The notes under the pieces were generated by a model that was given only the letters and a program-made list of their open reading frames with translations, did no database searches and had not been told where the DNA came from. DNA of 64,000 bases from Vanessa cardui. Its lineage: Eukaryota; Arthropoda; Insecta; Lepidoptera; Nymphalidae. This document shows, in pieces, positions 42,130-54,124 of the stretch (position 1 is its first letter; every line of letters begins with the position of its first letter). The stretch is taken from positions 9,816,001-9,880,000 of the forward strand of contig NC_061153.1 of NCBI RefSeq assembly GCF_905220365.1, given 5' to 3'. The translations under genes were made by a program, and so were the position numbers.

Positions 42130-43340
42130 AAGATAATGATCGATCCTCACTTTCCTGTGCCTGTTGAGTCGGCAGTGGGAGGGTCCTCCACCTCTTCTTC
42201 TGAGTTCATATTTTTAGAAACTTCCATCAAAGTAACGTCTTTTATAACTTCTTGTCTAAATAGCTTTTCAGGTATAGTCTTCGTTGATACACTTTTTTCA
42301 CTTCACTTTTTTGGTTCGGAGGTTGGCCGATCTGACTACCTCGGCAAAAGTAGGATTTGAAGTATCTGAAGACTGCACCTCAACACTTGTAACATAACCA
42401 CTAGGGTTGCCATGTAAAGAAGGTCTACTCTGTGATTGCGACTCTTCACAAGGTGATGGGGAAGAGGGCACATATAACAACATCGCTTTCCTATATGTGA
42501 CATTAAATTCTGATATGATTTCTCTGATTCTTTTTTCTTTTTTATAAATTCGACATGATTTTGATAAAGCCAAATGATTTCCTCCACAGTTAACACACCT
42601 GAATGAGGTACTTTCACAGTTTTTGTGGTGTCCACCACACTTTGGGCATATAATTTTATTAGACGGGCATAAGGTTTTTGTATGTCCGAATCTCCATCAT
42701 TTGGAGCACTGGGTTACAGGAAATATGAAAGGTTCAACTTTGATCCTCAAGGTAAGGAAGATCCTTTGAACCCAACTCTAATAGATTCACTCGCCGTCCA
42801 CTCATTGCCGCTTCTACGACTGAGCCTCTTGACCGACACAATTTCGATATCACTATGTAGATAATTTAATAAATCTTCTTCTGATAAGTCTGAATAGATA
42901 TCCTTAACAATACCATAACTTTAAATTCCTACCTCCCATGTTTTTTGGCTCCGAAGATCTTCGCAGTTCATAAACTTCTCTGCTAATTCTTCTGTGTTAA
43001 AATCCATAAGAATTTTATACGGATTAACATATTTAATTTTCATAACGCCAACAATATTTTGTGATTTAAGTAATTTAGCCAACACAAATTGTTTAGTAAT
43101 TTTATCTTTTCAAGTAACGCTCAATTGAATGTCCTCAATAGATCTTCTCTTCGCCCTATTTCGGGTAACTTGCGTCCATTCTTCTTCTCTTCTAATCGAC
43201 TGCGTTTATTAGAACTACATCCCATATTATTTGAATTCATCGATTGTGTATAATCTTCAATGTTTCGAACTACACGTTCCGCAACTAGTAAATCTCCATT
43301 ATTCAAATCCTGAATCAAATTCAAATGTTATCCAGATAAC
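42130..43340 (-). pseudogene. I-like LINE ORF1 (Gag-like, zinc knuckles)
   Basis: Minus strand. From about 42700 down: CCHC-type knuckles (ICPKCGGHHKNCESTSFRC and CVNCGGNHLALSKSC), then a tail KEKRIREIISEFNVTYRKA, SSDTSNPTFAEVVRSA, with several frameshifts. Upstream (42900-43340) a decayed N-terminal part can be followed in pieces (MNLIQDLNNGDLLVAERV; VTWKDKITKQFVLAKLL-like). Such a nucleocapsid-like ORF1 is usual for I-group LINEs. In position it could belong to I-like copy 1, the part between having been replaced by insertions and deletion. Confidence 0.65.
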
Positions 43341-44399
43341 AGCTATCTTCCACATAAGGTTCATATTGCAAACAACGATTACACGAGCTCGATACGCAAG
43401 CTTTTGTTTATGCTTATCTAAAAGATAAGGATATTTATTTGTTCACAACGACACGCTCACTCACAATGCAGTTTGCGATGCGAATGAAAAATGAATATAT
43501 TTCTTATGCTCAAACTAAATAAAACCCACTTTTAACTGTAATTCAGAATTACCCGAACATACTTCGCAATTGGACTCGCACAAAGTAAAACTTATCAGGA
43601 TTTTAAACACATGTATCAATATATATTCGAGGATATTTATAAAAGTCGTTAAAGGCTGTATATTCAAGAAGATAAGGTAACTTAAATCAGTAGCATTGAC
43701 TCCTGCAATGTACTCAACATTGCAGGTAAATTAAAATATAAATATCTTGTCAACTCTTCAAAATTACGTTCGTGATTACCCGAATCCACCTTAACAATAT
43801 TTGTAGGTTAGTTGTAGTTTAACTCAAATTCCTCTATATTAATAACAATATTCACTGTTCATATATTTTTTAAAGTTTTGAACGTTTAGAACCTTTATTA
43901 TAAGCTTACGGTCCTTACAATGATTACGTATCGTTTTATTTACTTAATGTAATGATAAATTTATGTTTACGTACCTCTTGATTTGAAATTTTACAACATA
44001 ATTAATCTTTAAAACAATTTTTCAGTGTTATTTCTTCTCTTTTCACTGCTATTATAACACTTAAAAATTAAAGCATTCACAGTTTTATTTCTTATAGTAA
44101 TGTAGACATTGTAAAACACGATAATATAACCTTTAAATTTTTAAAGACAATACTATGCGAGATATGTTAAATACAATAAAAATGACAGAATGTTTTCTCT
44201 CACATTTTTTAGCGCGTGTAAGTGAGATAGAAATATGAATTATGTGGTAGTCTTTTTCGAGTAGCTCGACGGTTATCATGGTTTTAACGCAAACGAGTAT
44301 GTCAAACTCATACTATCGAATTCAAATACTTCGTAAACGTTTTCGAATAGACGATACGTTATTAACGCAAGAAGTATTGAAACTCGTACTAGGGGTACT
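43341..44399. other. Unassigned A/T-rich sequence
   Basis: May include the 5' untranslated part of the I-like LINE near 43350-43520. Otherwise no gene or repeat recognised. CTGCAATGT and ACATTGCAG form a short inverted pair near 43703-43725. Confidence 0.3.
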
Positions 44400-44810
44400 G
44401 AGTTCTAATACTTTGGGCATATTGTGAATGAACGCTTGGATGATGATAGCGATATCGAACGCGAGCGCAGAGCATTATCGGTTAGAGGCAACATGTTAAC
44501 GCATAGATTTGCTCGATGTACGGGACAGGTAAAACTAATTTTATTTAAAGCCTTATGCCAGTCCTTCTACATGTGCGGTCTGTGGGAGAACTACTCCCGA
44601 CGAGCATATAATGCTCTGCGTGTTCAGTAAAACAATGTGCTGAGGGTTTTACTGAAGAAGCCTCGATTCTGAAGCGCGTCGGCAATATTTGCGGAAGCTC
44701 GTGTAGATGACTTCTATGCGATCATACGCAAGCGGACCGCATCCGCTATGAGCAAATTGCTAAACAGCTCCAATAAACTCCTCAACACACTTGCTGTAAA
44801 ACATCCATCA
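44400..44810 (+). pseudogene. LINE-G fragment, C-terminal region
   Basis: IVNERLDDDSDIERERRALS, RFARCTGQVKLILFKALCQS and YNALRVQ, then across a stop FAEARVDDFYAIIRKRTAS. This corresponds to 23850-24130 of the copy in the gypsy integrase but is more diverged. RT core absent. Confidence 0.75.
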
Positions 44811-45129
44811 AAAATATAAATGTAAACGAGAGCCAAGTTCAATATTATGATATAAACTTTGGTTGTTGACTTCAACGACAAAAGAAGTAAGATGTAAATG
44901 GGTGCCAAGTTCGATGGCCAGTCTTGATTTTATTTATAACTACATAAAATTTCATTTCTTTAGTAGTTTGCACCAGCAAGCCAAATTTTCGGAATAATAA
45001 AATGACAACATGTTACAGGTTTAGAACTTGCGTAGGCTTTTATATAATATTAAATTGAGTCTCGTGAACAAGACATTCGTAGATAATGTCGAAATATCGA
45101 GCTCCACCGAACAGAAATAAAGAAACATG
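44811..45129. other. Unassigned, with a possible Penelope-type end motif
   Basis: GACATTCGTAGATAATGTCG (45073-45092) contains the inverted pair CGACATTATC/GATAATGTCG-like arms and CGAAATATCGAGC, a phrase I associate with ends of another Penelope-like family. Low confidence. Confidence 0.3.
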
Positions 45130-45548
45130 GTAAATATCCCAAAATTTAGTAATAAAAATAAAGGTCGCGCTCTTGTTTTTTTTTTACGTAATTTCTTCTA
45201 CAGGTGGAAAATATATTGTTGGAAGAATAATAAGGCTACGTCATCGTGGAAGGGATGGCGAGTGGTAGCAAAGAAAACGTCTATAAAAGTCGCTGCGCAC
45301 TTCATATGACCGATTTTTTTGCCTGGTGACAACAAGTGTAAGGGGAAACTCTGCCTGCTTGGAAATTCAAATACGCCTAATTTTGTTAATATTTGTTAGT
45401 GTTGTAAAAATCTTAGTAAAATTGTTAGCGTGTTAGAATTCTTTACATTTATTTTTTTTATTTTTGTTAAAATTCTTTTAAATAAATGATTGTGATTTGT
45501 TTTTTTTTATTTAAATTCCACTACTGGTCCCTAAGATCAGAAGTGGGA
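45130..45548 (+). other. Possible LTR fragment
   Basis: Contains a TATA-like CTATAAAAGTCGCTGCGCAC at 45281-45300, the polyadenylation signal AATAAATG at 45481, and after CCACTACTGG the phrase CAGAAGTGGGATAC, like that following the left gypsy LTR at 10245. Ends undefined. Confidence 0.35.
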
Positions 45549-45578
45549 TACTAAATTCACGTGACCTAATTGGCTTTG

Positions 45579-45772
45579 CATTCCTGAAATTGCGGGTTCA
45601 AACCCAGGGAAGCACCGCTGATTCATGTGATTTCATCGAAATTCTGCCACATGTGCATTCCGCCAACCCGCATTGGAACAGCGCGGTGAAATATATTCCA
45701 AACCCTCTCCACACTGGAAGAGGAGGCCTTATCTCAGCAGTGGGAAATGTACAGGCTGTTACCTTACCTTAC
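45579..45772 (+). repeat. SINE copy, plus strand, head deleted
   Basis: Starts near GCGGGTTCAAACCCAGGG (B-box) without the A-box half and runs to the ACCTTACCTTACC tail. The body is shortened between GATTCATGTG and TCATCGAAATTCTGC. Somewhat diverged from the 11612 copy. Confidence 0.8.
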
Positions 45773-46799
45773 CTATATGTAGCTATAATGGTTCCATTGG
45801 CTGTGAACAACTCATATGTTGTTTTGATACGTCGCTCTTGAACAGCGGACATAGGAAACACGCACAGGTCTGAATCCGTATCTATCAGGTATTGCACCTT
45901 TGTCTTGCGATCCGTAATGAACAGGCGGCTAGCAAGGCAGTTATGTTCCGCCACTAACGGCTGCCCTGGTAGTTTAACGGCTTCTTATTGAAGGAGCACG
46001 GCTGAGAGCATTTCGTAGCGCGTTCACCAAATCGGTAATGATACCAACAATGCGGGTGACCATTTGGCCGAGAACGGGATCTTGAACGATGCTGTGACCT
46101 TTTTCTAGGGTTTCTGTGCTGTATACGTCGGCGACTACGGAGCTCCACGTTCATTGCTTCCAGCTTGCGGCCCAGTTCAGCTACAGTTCGAGTCAGTACT
46201 TCGGTTGATGAACTTTGAAACTCTTTAGTAACTGGAGGCGAGTTACTCGTACTAGCTACTTGCCCGTTTGGAACGATATCGTGAATACGATCGGCTAATT
46301 CCGCTAAGTCGTCTAATCCCATAGCAGCTTGCGATGCGACTATTGTTTGCAGGTTGTGTGGAAGTCTACTCGACCATATCGTTCTAATAAAATCGTCTGG
46401 TACAGTAGGGCCGGCTAAATGCTGCAGATGACGAAGAAATTGCGATGGCTTCCGGTCGCCAAGTTCTTCGTGCATGATAAGCTGCTTTATCTTTCGCTCT
46501 TGTGATGCAGACAGACGCTTGATTAATTCGGCCTTTAACTTCTCGTACTTCCCTGATGTTGGTGGAGATACTATGAGATCTCTAACTTCCGCGGTGTGCT
46601 GAGGTTCCAATTGCGACATAACGAAATAGAACTTCGTCGTGTCAGTATTAATATTAGACAGCAGAAATTGTCCCTCTAGCTGCGCGAACCATAGGGTAGG
46701 GTCATCAGGGTTGAATTTGGTGTCCTTACTCCAACTCGATACAACTTCATGAAGACGTCCTTCGTTTCACCACCTTGGGCCATCTTGCAATGCTTGAAA
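45769..46799 (-). pseudogene. gag: CsRn1-like gypsy: gag and start of protease
   Basis: Minus strand. Gag from MAQGGE near 46785, frameshifted at once, then FNPDDPTLWFAQLEGQFLLS and 46619-45954 with VRDLIVSPPTSGKYEKLKAE, HEELGDRKPSQFLRHL, and a basic linker before CWYHYRFGERATKC (knuckle-like). It is followed by retropepsin LFITDRKTKVQYLIDTDSDL, where the catalytic D-T-G/S triad reads DTD. The element is cut off at 45769 beside a SINE. RT and integrase are absent. Confidence 0.8.
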
Positions 46800-46950
46800 T
46801 CACGTCGGGGTCACTGGGGGGTCACACACAATGAAGTGGTATGATGGTATAATTCCGTACCACTCACTAATCCAAAAACTATGTCTAAATAGTTTAAATA
46901 AATTCGGCAGCTGCGATGATAATAATAAAGGCCAAGCGAAAGTAAACTCA
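46800..46950 (-). promoter_or_regulatory. tRNA-Trp-type primer-binding site and LTR end
   Basis: The complement of 46800-46816 reads CAGTGACCCCGACGTGA, one or two changes from the tRNA-Trp primer site TGGTGACCCCGACGTGA known for the CsRn1 clade of gypsy elements. It sits just before the gag start. The next about 130 bases up to the I-like LINE tail would be the LTR 3' part. Confidence 0.65.
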
Positions 46951-48470
46951 TTTTTTTTTAATCTGTTTATTTTATTTAGAGGGTTTATTCTATAAAGTAG
47001 AATATGCCACCCCATAGTAGCTATTACAAAAAAATACATTTTACGTTTACAACCTTTTTGAACCATACTGTATAGCATCTTAGCTTCAACTGAATTTGGT
47101 GAGGCCAAGATACTGTTACAAGATGCAAAATCAAAACAATATGGTAAAGCAGCTTCAATTTGCTTCCTCTCTGCTTCGTTCCGTACACATTCCAACAATA
47201 TGTGATATACACCTTCTATAGTTCCGCACTCGATACAGTTAGGAGATGGAACCTTCTTCATGAGGAAAGCAAAACTATTCAGAGGGATGTGTCCGGATCG
47301 AAGCCTTAATGAAGTTATTACGTCACTCCTGCTCATATTGTAATTGTCAAACCAAGGTTTCTGCAATAGAATAGACATGGTTGGGCTGTTCTATACCAGA
47401 TACCTTTGGTTCGCGACCTTTCGTTAAAATATTCTGACCAAACATTGAAAAAGTATTGTTTGGCTAGATATAAATTTTCGGAGCAACTTGGTAAATAATT
47501 TATAACGCAACCATCAACAATAGCTTCTTTTGCTAGTTTGTCAAAGATTTCATTGCCAGTAATTCCAATATGAGCTGGGATCCACTGCAGTTTTACATTA
47601 ATATTTACTTTGTGAAATTCCTTTAAAATGTTTAAAATAACAAAGGCTATTGAAACTCCATTATAACCCCAGGAGCACCTTTTTATGTATTGGAGTGCGC
47701 TCTTCGAATCACTTGAAATTACGAAGTTTTTTCCTCCGAGAGACTTAATATACGAAAGACATTCGGCTATAGCAATAAGTTCAGCAGACGTGATAGGAAT
47801 ATTGAGGCTTAACTTTAATTTAATGGAACTTCCGATTTGAGGATCGAAAAACGCTATTCCTTCTTTTTTTTAGATGCGTCCGTAAAAATGTTATGGTAGT
47901 TATCATATTTATCATTAATAAATTGACTTCAAATTAATTTGATATCTTTAGTATTGCACTTTTTCTTTGACTTAACTATTACAGGTATATCATGTATGTA
48001 TAATTACCGAATCTAAATCTATGTGATTGACCCACGTATCTAAATTATACATTTCAGGCTTACTTGCAGAATGTATATATATTAATAACGGTAATTTTTT
48101 AGATCTCCAATAATAATTTTGACAATTTGCATTAAGTTTTACAATATTAGTGTACACTGGACTTTGACTTAATGCTGTACTTTTAAATAAAAATTTGCTT
48201 CCTAAATACACTCTACGTATATGCAACAGTACCAAACAAAGCTCGCTTTCTATCACATTAATGGCGGTGCTCTTAACAAATCCACCAATTAATCGCATTG
48301 CCATATTTTGAACACGATCTAGTTTAATGAGATAAGTTTTAGCAGCACTGTCATCAAAATCCATCCTGCTTCTAATTATACTTATATACAAACGTCTAAG
48401 GTGTTTGGGGTGAATTCCCCAATTTAAGCCAGCTAAATTTTGAAATCATCTTCATTAGATGCAGCTTATT
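46951..48470 (-). pseudogene. I-like LINE copy 2: C-terminal half with RNase H
   Basis: Minus strand: VQNMAMRLIGGFVKSTAINV (48391-47990), RNase H between 47930 and 47400 in broken frames (ASKKKEGIAFFDP, ITSAELIAIAECLSYIK, FVISSDSKSALQYIK, LQWIPAHIGITGNEIFDKLA), and a C-terminal finger (PNCIECGTIEGVYHILLECV, C-x2-C-x8-H-x4-C) at 47220-47150. A poly-A-like run marks the 3' end at about 46951. Related to copy 1 but clearly a different subfamily. Confidence 0.8.
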
Positions 48471-50080
48471 AAATAAAAATGTTTATAATTGCGTTATTGG
48501 TTTTTCTTTTGAAACAGTTTCTGCAATAGATGTTATAAAAGTATTTAAAACACTAAATATTACAAAAACTAACGCCATATGGGGCATTTTGGTAAAATTC
48601 ATAAATAACATCATACACGATATTGCTCCGTATATAGCAGTAATTTTTAACAAGAGTTTTGATACGGGTTCTTTTCCTAACTTGTTAAAATGTAGTAAAG
48701 TCTTACCACTTTTTAAGAATGGAAAAAGGAGCGATCCCAGTAATTACAGGCCTATTTCAATACTCCCATCTTTAAGTAAAATTTTCGAAAAAAATATTTT
48801 AAATCAACTTCTTATCCATTTTGGTACAAATACCATTTTTCATAGTGAGCAATTTGGTTTTGCAAGAGGTCGATCAACAACTGATGCGGGAATTGCGCTT
48901 CTTTAGCATATTTACTATGCTTGGGAGAAATCACAGAATGCTATTGGAGTATTCTGTGATTTATCTAAAGCATTTGATTGTGTAGAGCGCGAGACGCTTC
49001 TTTATAAGCTCAAATATTACGGCGTTAAAGGTAGGGCTCTTGATCTCATTGGTTCATACTTAAGTCAAAGAATCTAGCAAGTTTTCATTAATGGAATAAA
49101 GTCTACTGGATCTACGCTAAAGATGGGTGTTCCACAAGGTTCAATTTTGGGTCCCTTTCTATTTCTAGTATATATAAATGACCTTCCTTTCTTTGTTAAA
49201 GGTATTTGTGATATATTATTGTTTGCTGACGATACTTCACTGATTTTTAAGGTTGACAGGAAAAAAACTGACTATGACGATGTGAATGGTTATCACAGAT
49301 ACACGATTGGTTTAAAGTAAATAATTTGGTTTTCAACGCTCAAAAAACAAAATGTGTAGTTTTAACCCTACCCAATATTAGAAAGCAAAATTATAATATG
49401 TCTTTAAGCGGTGGCCCGCTTGATGTAGCCGATACTACGGTGTTCTTGGGAATAGAATTGGATTCTAGACTTCAGTGGAGTCCCCATTTGTCGTCCCTAA
49501 CAGGGAGACTCAGCTCCGCAGCATACGCGGTTAGAAAAGTTAGACAACTAACTGATATTGATACCGCTCGTTTAGTTTATTTTGGTTATTTTCACAGTAT
49601 TATGTCATATGGCATATTACTTTGGGGTAACGCTGCAGACATTGAATCTGTTTTTATTTTACAAAAGAGAGCAATTCGGTTTATTTATAATCTTGGAGCT
49701 AGAGACTCTCTTCGGGATGTTTTTAACAGAGTAGGAATACTCACTGTTGCGTCGCAATATATTTACAACAATATCATGTATATTCACAGTAACATTGATC
49801 ACTTTGATAAAATCAGTGATAATCATTGTATATGCACTAGAAGTAAGGATAAGCTTATAACGCCAAGTTTCCGACTCCGCAAAGTCAAAAAATCTTTCTT
49901 GGGGCAAGGTATCCATTTCTATAATAAAATTCCGCAGACATTTTTAACTTTGCCGTCTCGTAAATTCAAATCGTTTATAAAAAAAATACATTGGTAAAAA
50001 AGGCGTATTAATTGTTAAATGATTCAAAAGTGCTTGTATAAGCCCACTTGAATAAAGTATACTTTGATTTTGAGGTTTGA
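48471..50080 (+). mobile_element. LINE-C copy 3, inserted in I-like LINE copy 2
   Basis: The most complete LINE-C. RT from about 48520: NAIWGILVKFINNIIHDIAP, NYRPISILPSLSKIFEKNIL, FGFARGRSTTDAG, CDLSKAFDCVE, MGVPQGSILGPFLFLVYIND, LLFADDTSLIFKV (FADD box). Then the C-terminal region 49326-49997 and a short 3' end to 50075. Stops at 48904 and 49075 and a deletion near 49290 disable it. 5'-truncated, no endonuclease. Confidence 0.85.
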
Positions 50081-50092
50081 TTTTAGAATAAA

Positions 50093-51488
50093 TTAATAAG
50101 CTTTTGTGTTTTTTTCTACTACACTATTAATGTGCACAGCCCATCTCAGTGACTTATCTAGCCAGACCCCTAAATATTTTACGTTTTCAACAACCTCCAA
50201 TAATACGCCAAAAATGTTCAATATGACTGTATTTCTTCTAAAATTTCGTTTAAAAATGCAAACTTTACTTTTCCTGGGAGAAATTTCTAATCCAATATCT
50301 AAAAAGGTTTTACTTAAATAGGTTAATGCCGTTTGTAGGTGTCTAACACTCTCCGAAATTTGATTTGTTACGTAAATCGCAAAATCATCAGCGTATCGAG
50401 ATACATATACATTGTTTATAATTTTACAAATATGTATAGTAATGATGTTAAATAATAACGGAAACAATGGATCTCCTTGAGCTAAGCCCTTACTAGTAGA
50501 ACGACAAATACAGAAATTATCTCCAGTTATTTTTAAATATCTTTCACTTAAATATGACCATAAATATGCACACACTTTAGACAAAAAAAAGACCCAGAAG
50601 AAAATTTATCCAAAATAGACAGTAAGGCCGCAATTTCTACATTATTATACGCGTTATCGTTGTCAATAAAACAGCCAACCGTTGGAATTTTATTAGAAAA
50701 ACCGATTTGTATCCTGGAGACTATCGTAACTAAACTATCTAAAGCAGATTTTCCTTTTCTAAAGCCCACTGTATCTTGAGAAAACAAATTATTATGTTCG
50801 AACAACCATTCTAATCTAATTTTTATCATATGAAAAATTTTGCATATGCAGAACATCATCGAAATTGGTCTCAAAGATGACAGGGAATGAGGATCTCTTC
50901 CTGGTTTAGGAATAGCAACGATATTGATATCCCTCCACTGTCTCGGAGCAAATTCATGCGTAAAAAACAAGTTGTATAAACGCAACAGAATAATTTTGCC
51001 ATTAAAAGGAATATGCTTAATCATTGAATATGAAATATTGTCCAGGCCAGGAGAGTTGTCTTTTGATCGTATACATTGTAATAATTCTGAAAGAGTAAAT
51101 TCAAGTTCTAAGTCGGGATTATCTGAAGTAAATGTGGGTCGCAAAGGTAGGTAATCTGGTGTTATACTATTTAAATCTAATGTCGCTCTCTCTTTGTCAA
51201 TGAGATGCTTAGGAGATTTGAATCCTTTAAACCACCTCATTTTATCCCACTTTTCGACTGACGTACTAACTTGGTCTATCGAAGTACAAAAACCTTTAAA
51301 GTCGACATTTTTTGCTTGACGCATTAATCGCTGTGACTGAGCTATTTTTTCTTTAAGATTTTCTTTAAGAAAAATTTTGGGGGATAGGATTACGACGGAA
51401 CACGCTTAATGCTAATCTGCGTTCGGCAACGGATTTTGACAAATTTGGAGTCCAATATTTTTTTGGCGAGAACTTACTATCTGGATTC
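50093..51488 (-). pseudogene. I-like LINE copy 2: linker and RT
   Basis: Minus strand: KFSPKKYWTPN-like linker near 51450, LSELLQCIRSKDNSPGLDNIS, PRQWRDINIVAIPKPGRDP, LRPISMMFCICKIFHMIKIR, TVGFRKGKSALDSLVTIV, CFIDNDNAYNNV, KGLAQGDPLFPLLFNI, YVSRYADDFAIYVTN, then NVKYLGVWLDKSLRW. Two frames join near 50565. Catalytic YADD is present. The continuation beyond NTKA is at 48470. Confidence 0.85.
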
Positions 51489-52365
51489 TGATTTTATTTT
51501 ATTTATTTAATTGGAGAACATACAGCCGTTGATAAACAAAATAACAAATTATAAATAACTATTAGGCCAATAACAATTCTCACATATAGCATTAAAGAGA
51601 TTGAGAATGGAAAAATAATAACAACAATACACATAAAACTAAGTATCATTAAAAAAAAAACCGCCAATGAGACTAAATAATTAAAAAAGAGAAAAAAAAA
51701 GTTAAACATAAAAATAAAAAAAAAACTATGTCTTTGCAAACATTTCTGTCATGTATCGCTTAACATCATTATGCTTTCTGGAGAAAACATCAAAATCTTC
51801 ACAAAATTCGATAAGCTCATTAAGACTAGATTAGCAGACCAGAAAAGAATTCTGCCTATAATTGGTCTTAGCGGTTGGGACATAAATTAGAGGCTGACGA
51901 CGTCGATTTATGGTTTTAGGTGTTATCAAATTAAGCTTTCCCAGGAGATCTGTGCAGTCAATGCGACTATTTAATATATTTACAAGGAAGGTTATGTCAG
52001 CAGTTCTTCGACGGACATTTAGTGGGAGCAGATGAATCCGTTTACACGTTTGTTCATATGTTTCAATAGGTAGGCGAAATTTAAATCTAATAAAATTCAC
52101 AATTTTTTTCTGAATCGACTCCAGTCTATTTACGTAATCATGGTAACGTGGGTTCCACCTAGAGTATACCTGTGAGGCATACTCTAGGTGGGTCCGAACG
52201 TATGTGCAATATAGGATTTTTATTAATTTCATATGGTGGAAAGGTTTGGACATGCGAATAATGAATCCTAAAGCCTTATAAGCTTTAGTGAATAGGGAAT
52301 TGATATGCTCACTAAATAAAAGTTTAGAGTCATGAATAACTCCCAAATCTCGCATAGTCGATGGT
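51489..52365 (-). pseudogene. LINE-E fragment, C-terminal region
   Basis: 174 open residues (51831-52355): MRDLGVIHDSKLLFSEHINS, YKALGFIIRMSKPFHHMKLI, RTHLEYASQVYSRWNPRY, the region after the RT palm of Jockey-group LINEs. The 3' end near 51489 has a TTTTATTTTATTTATTT-type tail (minus strand AAATAAAATAAAA). 5' truncated within the thumb. Confidence 0.75.
52155..52191. repeat. 13-bp perfect hairpin in LINE-E
   Basis: CCACCTAGAGTAT and ATACTCTAGGTGG around 11 bases, inside the coding sequence for EYASQVYSRWN. Confidence 0.7.
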
Positions 52366-52783
52366 CGACAACGTAGAGGAGCTTTTGACTTCTTTGGAAG
52401 ACAAAATCTCGGGGTCTGTCGATCAAAATTTAAATGATGTCATTGCGCAATTAAATCAGACATCAACGACCGTGAACAATAGTCGCTATTAAATGACATA
52501 CAAATAACGGGTTTGCCGGAACGGAGTGGTGGGAACGCTGTCCATCTGACTCTAGCGGTCACTAAGAAATTAGGCATGGCTCTTGAATCCTGTGACATTG
52601 TGAGCGCGGAGCGAGCCGGCCCGCATCGCGCACTAGTGTCGAGTGAGGAGCGTCAGCGTCCGCGACCAGTGATCGTGCGATTGGCGCGGCGCGGCGGTCT
52701 CTGCGCGACGATATCATAAAGGGGGCGCGGGTACGACGCGGCACCGACACATCAGGCGTCACTGACGGCAATCCCGTCACGAG
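52366..52783 (+). pseudogene. LINE ORF1 fragment (RRM-like end)
   Basis: 52383-52488 reads a helical VDNVEELLTSLEDKISGSVD segment. After two stops, 52513-52719 reads LPERSGGNAVHLTLAVTKKL, LESCDIVSAERAGPHR and RPRPVIVRLARRG, the RNA-binding core pattern of LINE ORF1 proteins. GC-rich. It may belong with the plus-strand endonuclease fragment at 56339-56466, LINE-A copy 3 lying between. Confidence 0.65.
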
Positions 52784-53187
52784 TTTTTTTTATTTTTATG
52801 GAATAGGTGGCAAACGAGCAGGAGGCTCACCTGATGGAAAGTGACTACCACCGCCCATGAACATCTGCAACACCAGAGGGCTTGTAGGTGCGTTGCCGGC
52901 CTTTGAGAAAGGAGTAGACTCTATTCTTGAAGGTTCCCATGTCGTATCGGTTCGGAAAAACCGCCGGCGAAAGCTGGTTCCACAAAGTGGTTGTGCGAGG
53001 CAGAAAATGTCTAAGTTCAGCAGCCGGGATTAATCCGAACAATTCTTCGGAACATTCCCCGTGAAAAATTCGGTAGAAGATGCAGAGTGATCCAACACCC
53101 TACGCAAAGCCAAACGATCAAGAAGATCGGAAAAGGCTTGATCGTCGATAACTCGAGCCGCTCTACATTGGAAGCGGTCAAATGGAA

Positions 53188-53912
53188 ACGCTGCAGGACC
53201 TACAACAAATGCTGAACGAGCTGGCTGATTCTTCTATGCATATCGGCCTACGGATGAACTTGGATAAAACCAAGGTCATGTCAATGAATATGTTCTACCG
53301 GAACCGATTGCGATACACGATACCGTTCTCGAAGTTGTTCAAAAATATGTCTACCTTGGGCAGACTTTGCGATTTGGTAGAAACAACCTTGAGGACGAGG
53401 TGAATAGAAGAATTCAGCTGGGTTAGGCAGCGTTTGGAAAATTACGTCGAATCTTTACATCGTCGATCCCATCATCAACCAGTGCATCCTACCCGTCATG
53501 ACATACGGAGCCGAAACGTGGACACTCACGGCAAGGCTGTTCCACCAGTTTAAAGTCGCTCAGCGTGCTATGAAAAGGGCTATGCTCGGCGTTTCTCTGC
53601 GGGATCGCATCAGAAATGAGGCGATCCGCCAGAGAACCAAAGTCATCGACATAGCCCACCGGATTAGTAAGCTGAAGTGGCAGTGGGCTGGCCATATTTG
53701 TCGCAGAACCGATAATCGTTGGGGGAAACGTGTTCTAGAGTGGAGACCGCATCTTGGCAAACGTAGTGTAGGACGTCCTCGGGCACGGTGGTGTGACGAC
53801 TTACGCAAGACGGCTGGCAGGAGCTGGATGCGAGTAGCCCAAGAACGATCTCAGTGGCGTGCAATGGAAGAGGCCTATGTCCAGCAGTGGACGGAAATAG
53901 GCTGATGGATGG
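53188..53912 (+). mobile_element. RTE-type LINE 3' fragment inside LINE-A copy 3
   Basis: AAATGGAA flanks it (53180-53187 and 53913-53920). It reads LRMNLDKTKVMSMNM, YLGQTL-like sequence near 53352, then 53498-53905: MTYGAETWTLT, AMLGVSLRDRIRNEAIRQRT, KLKWQWAGHICRRTD, GRPRARWCDDLRKTAG, AYVQQWTEIG, and ends GCTGATGGATGG. This is the C-terminal end of an RTE LINE. RT palm absent (5' truncated). Confidence 0.9.
53498..53905 (+). pseudogene. RTE LINE C-terminal region
   Basis: 135 residues, start arbitrary (an internal Met). Conserved RTE tail, function poorly known; no catalytic residues. Continuous and well preserved compared with its flanks. Confidence 0.85.
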
Positions 53913-54124
53913 AAATGGAAGGAGCTGATACTGGGGAGCACCCGCCCAGAGGTGAGAGCAGTACTCCATGTGAGGCCGAATTTGCGCCTTGTTAAGTTTT
54001 AGGCGATGGGCCGACGTGAAATACTGTCTCGCCTTAGCCAATTTGGCTTTGCCTTCCAATTGACCGCGGAAATGAAAAAGGCTCGAAATATCAACGCCAA
54101 GTATTCCGATACTACCTATAGCGG

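Noticed and set aside
42682..43428. Short plus-strand open frames at 42682-42864 and 43231-43428
   Set aside because: Antisense shadows of the decayed I-like ORF1.
44714..44908. Minus-strand 64-codon frame with hydrophobic segments
   Set aside because: Shadow of the LINE-G fragment and A/T-rich flank; no signal-peptide or domain context.
51503..51739. Hydrophobic 78-codon minus-strand frame resembling a membrane protein
   Set aside because: Phe/Ile/Leu-rich translation of the T-rich 3' untranslated part of LINE-E.
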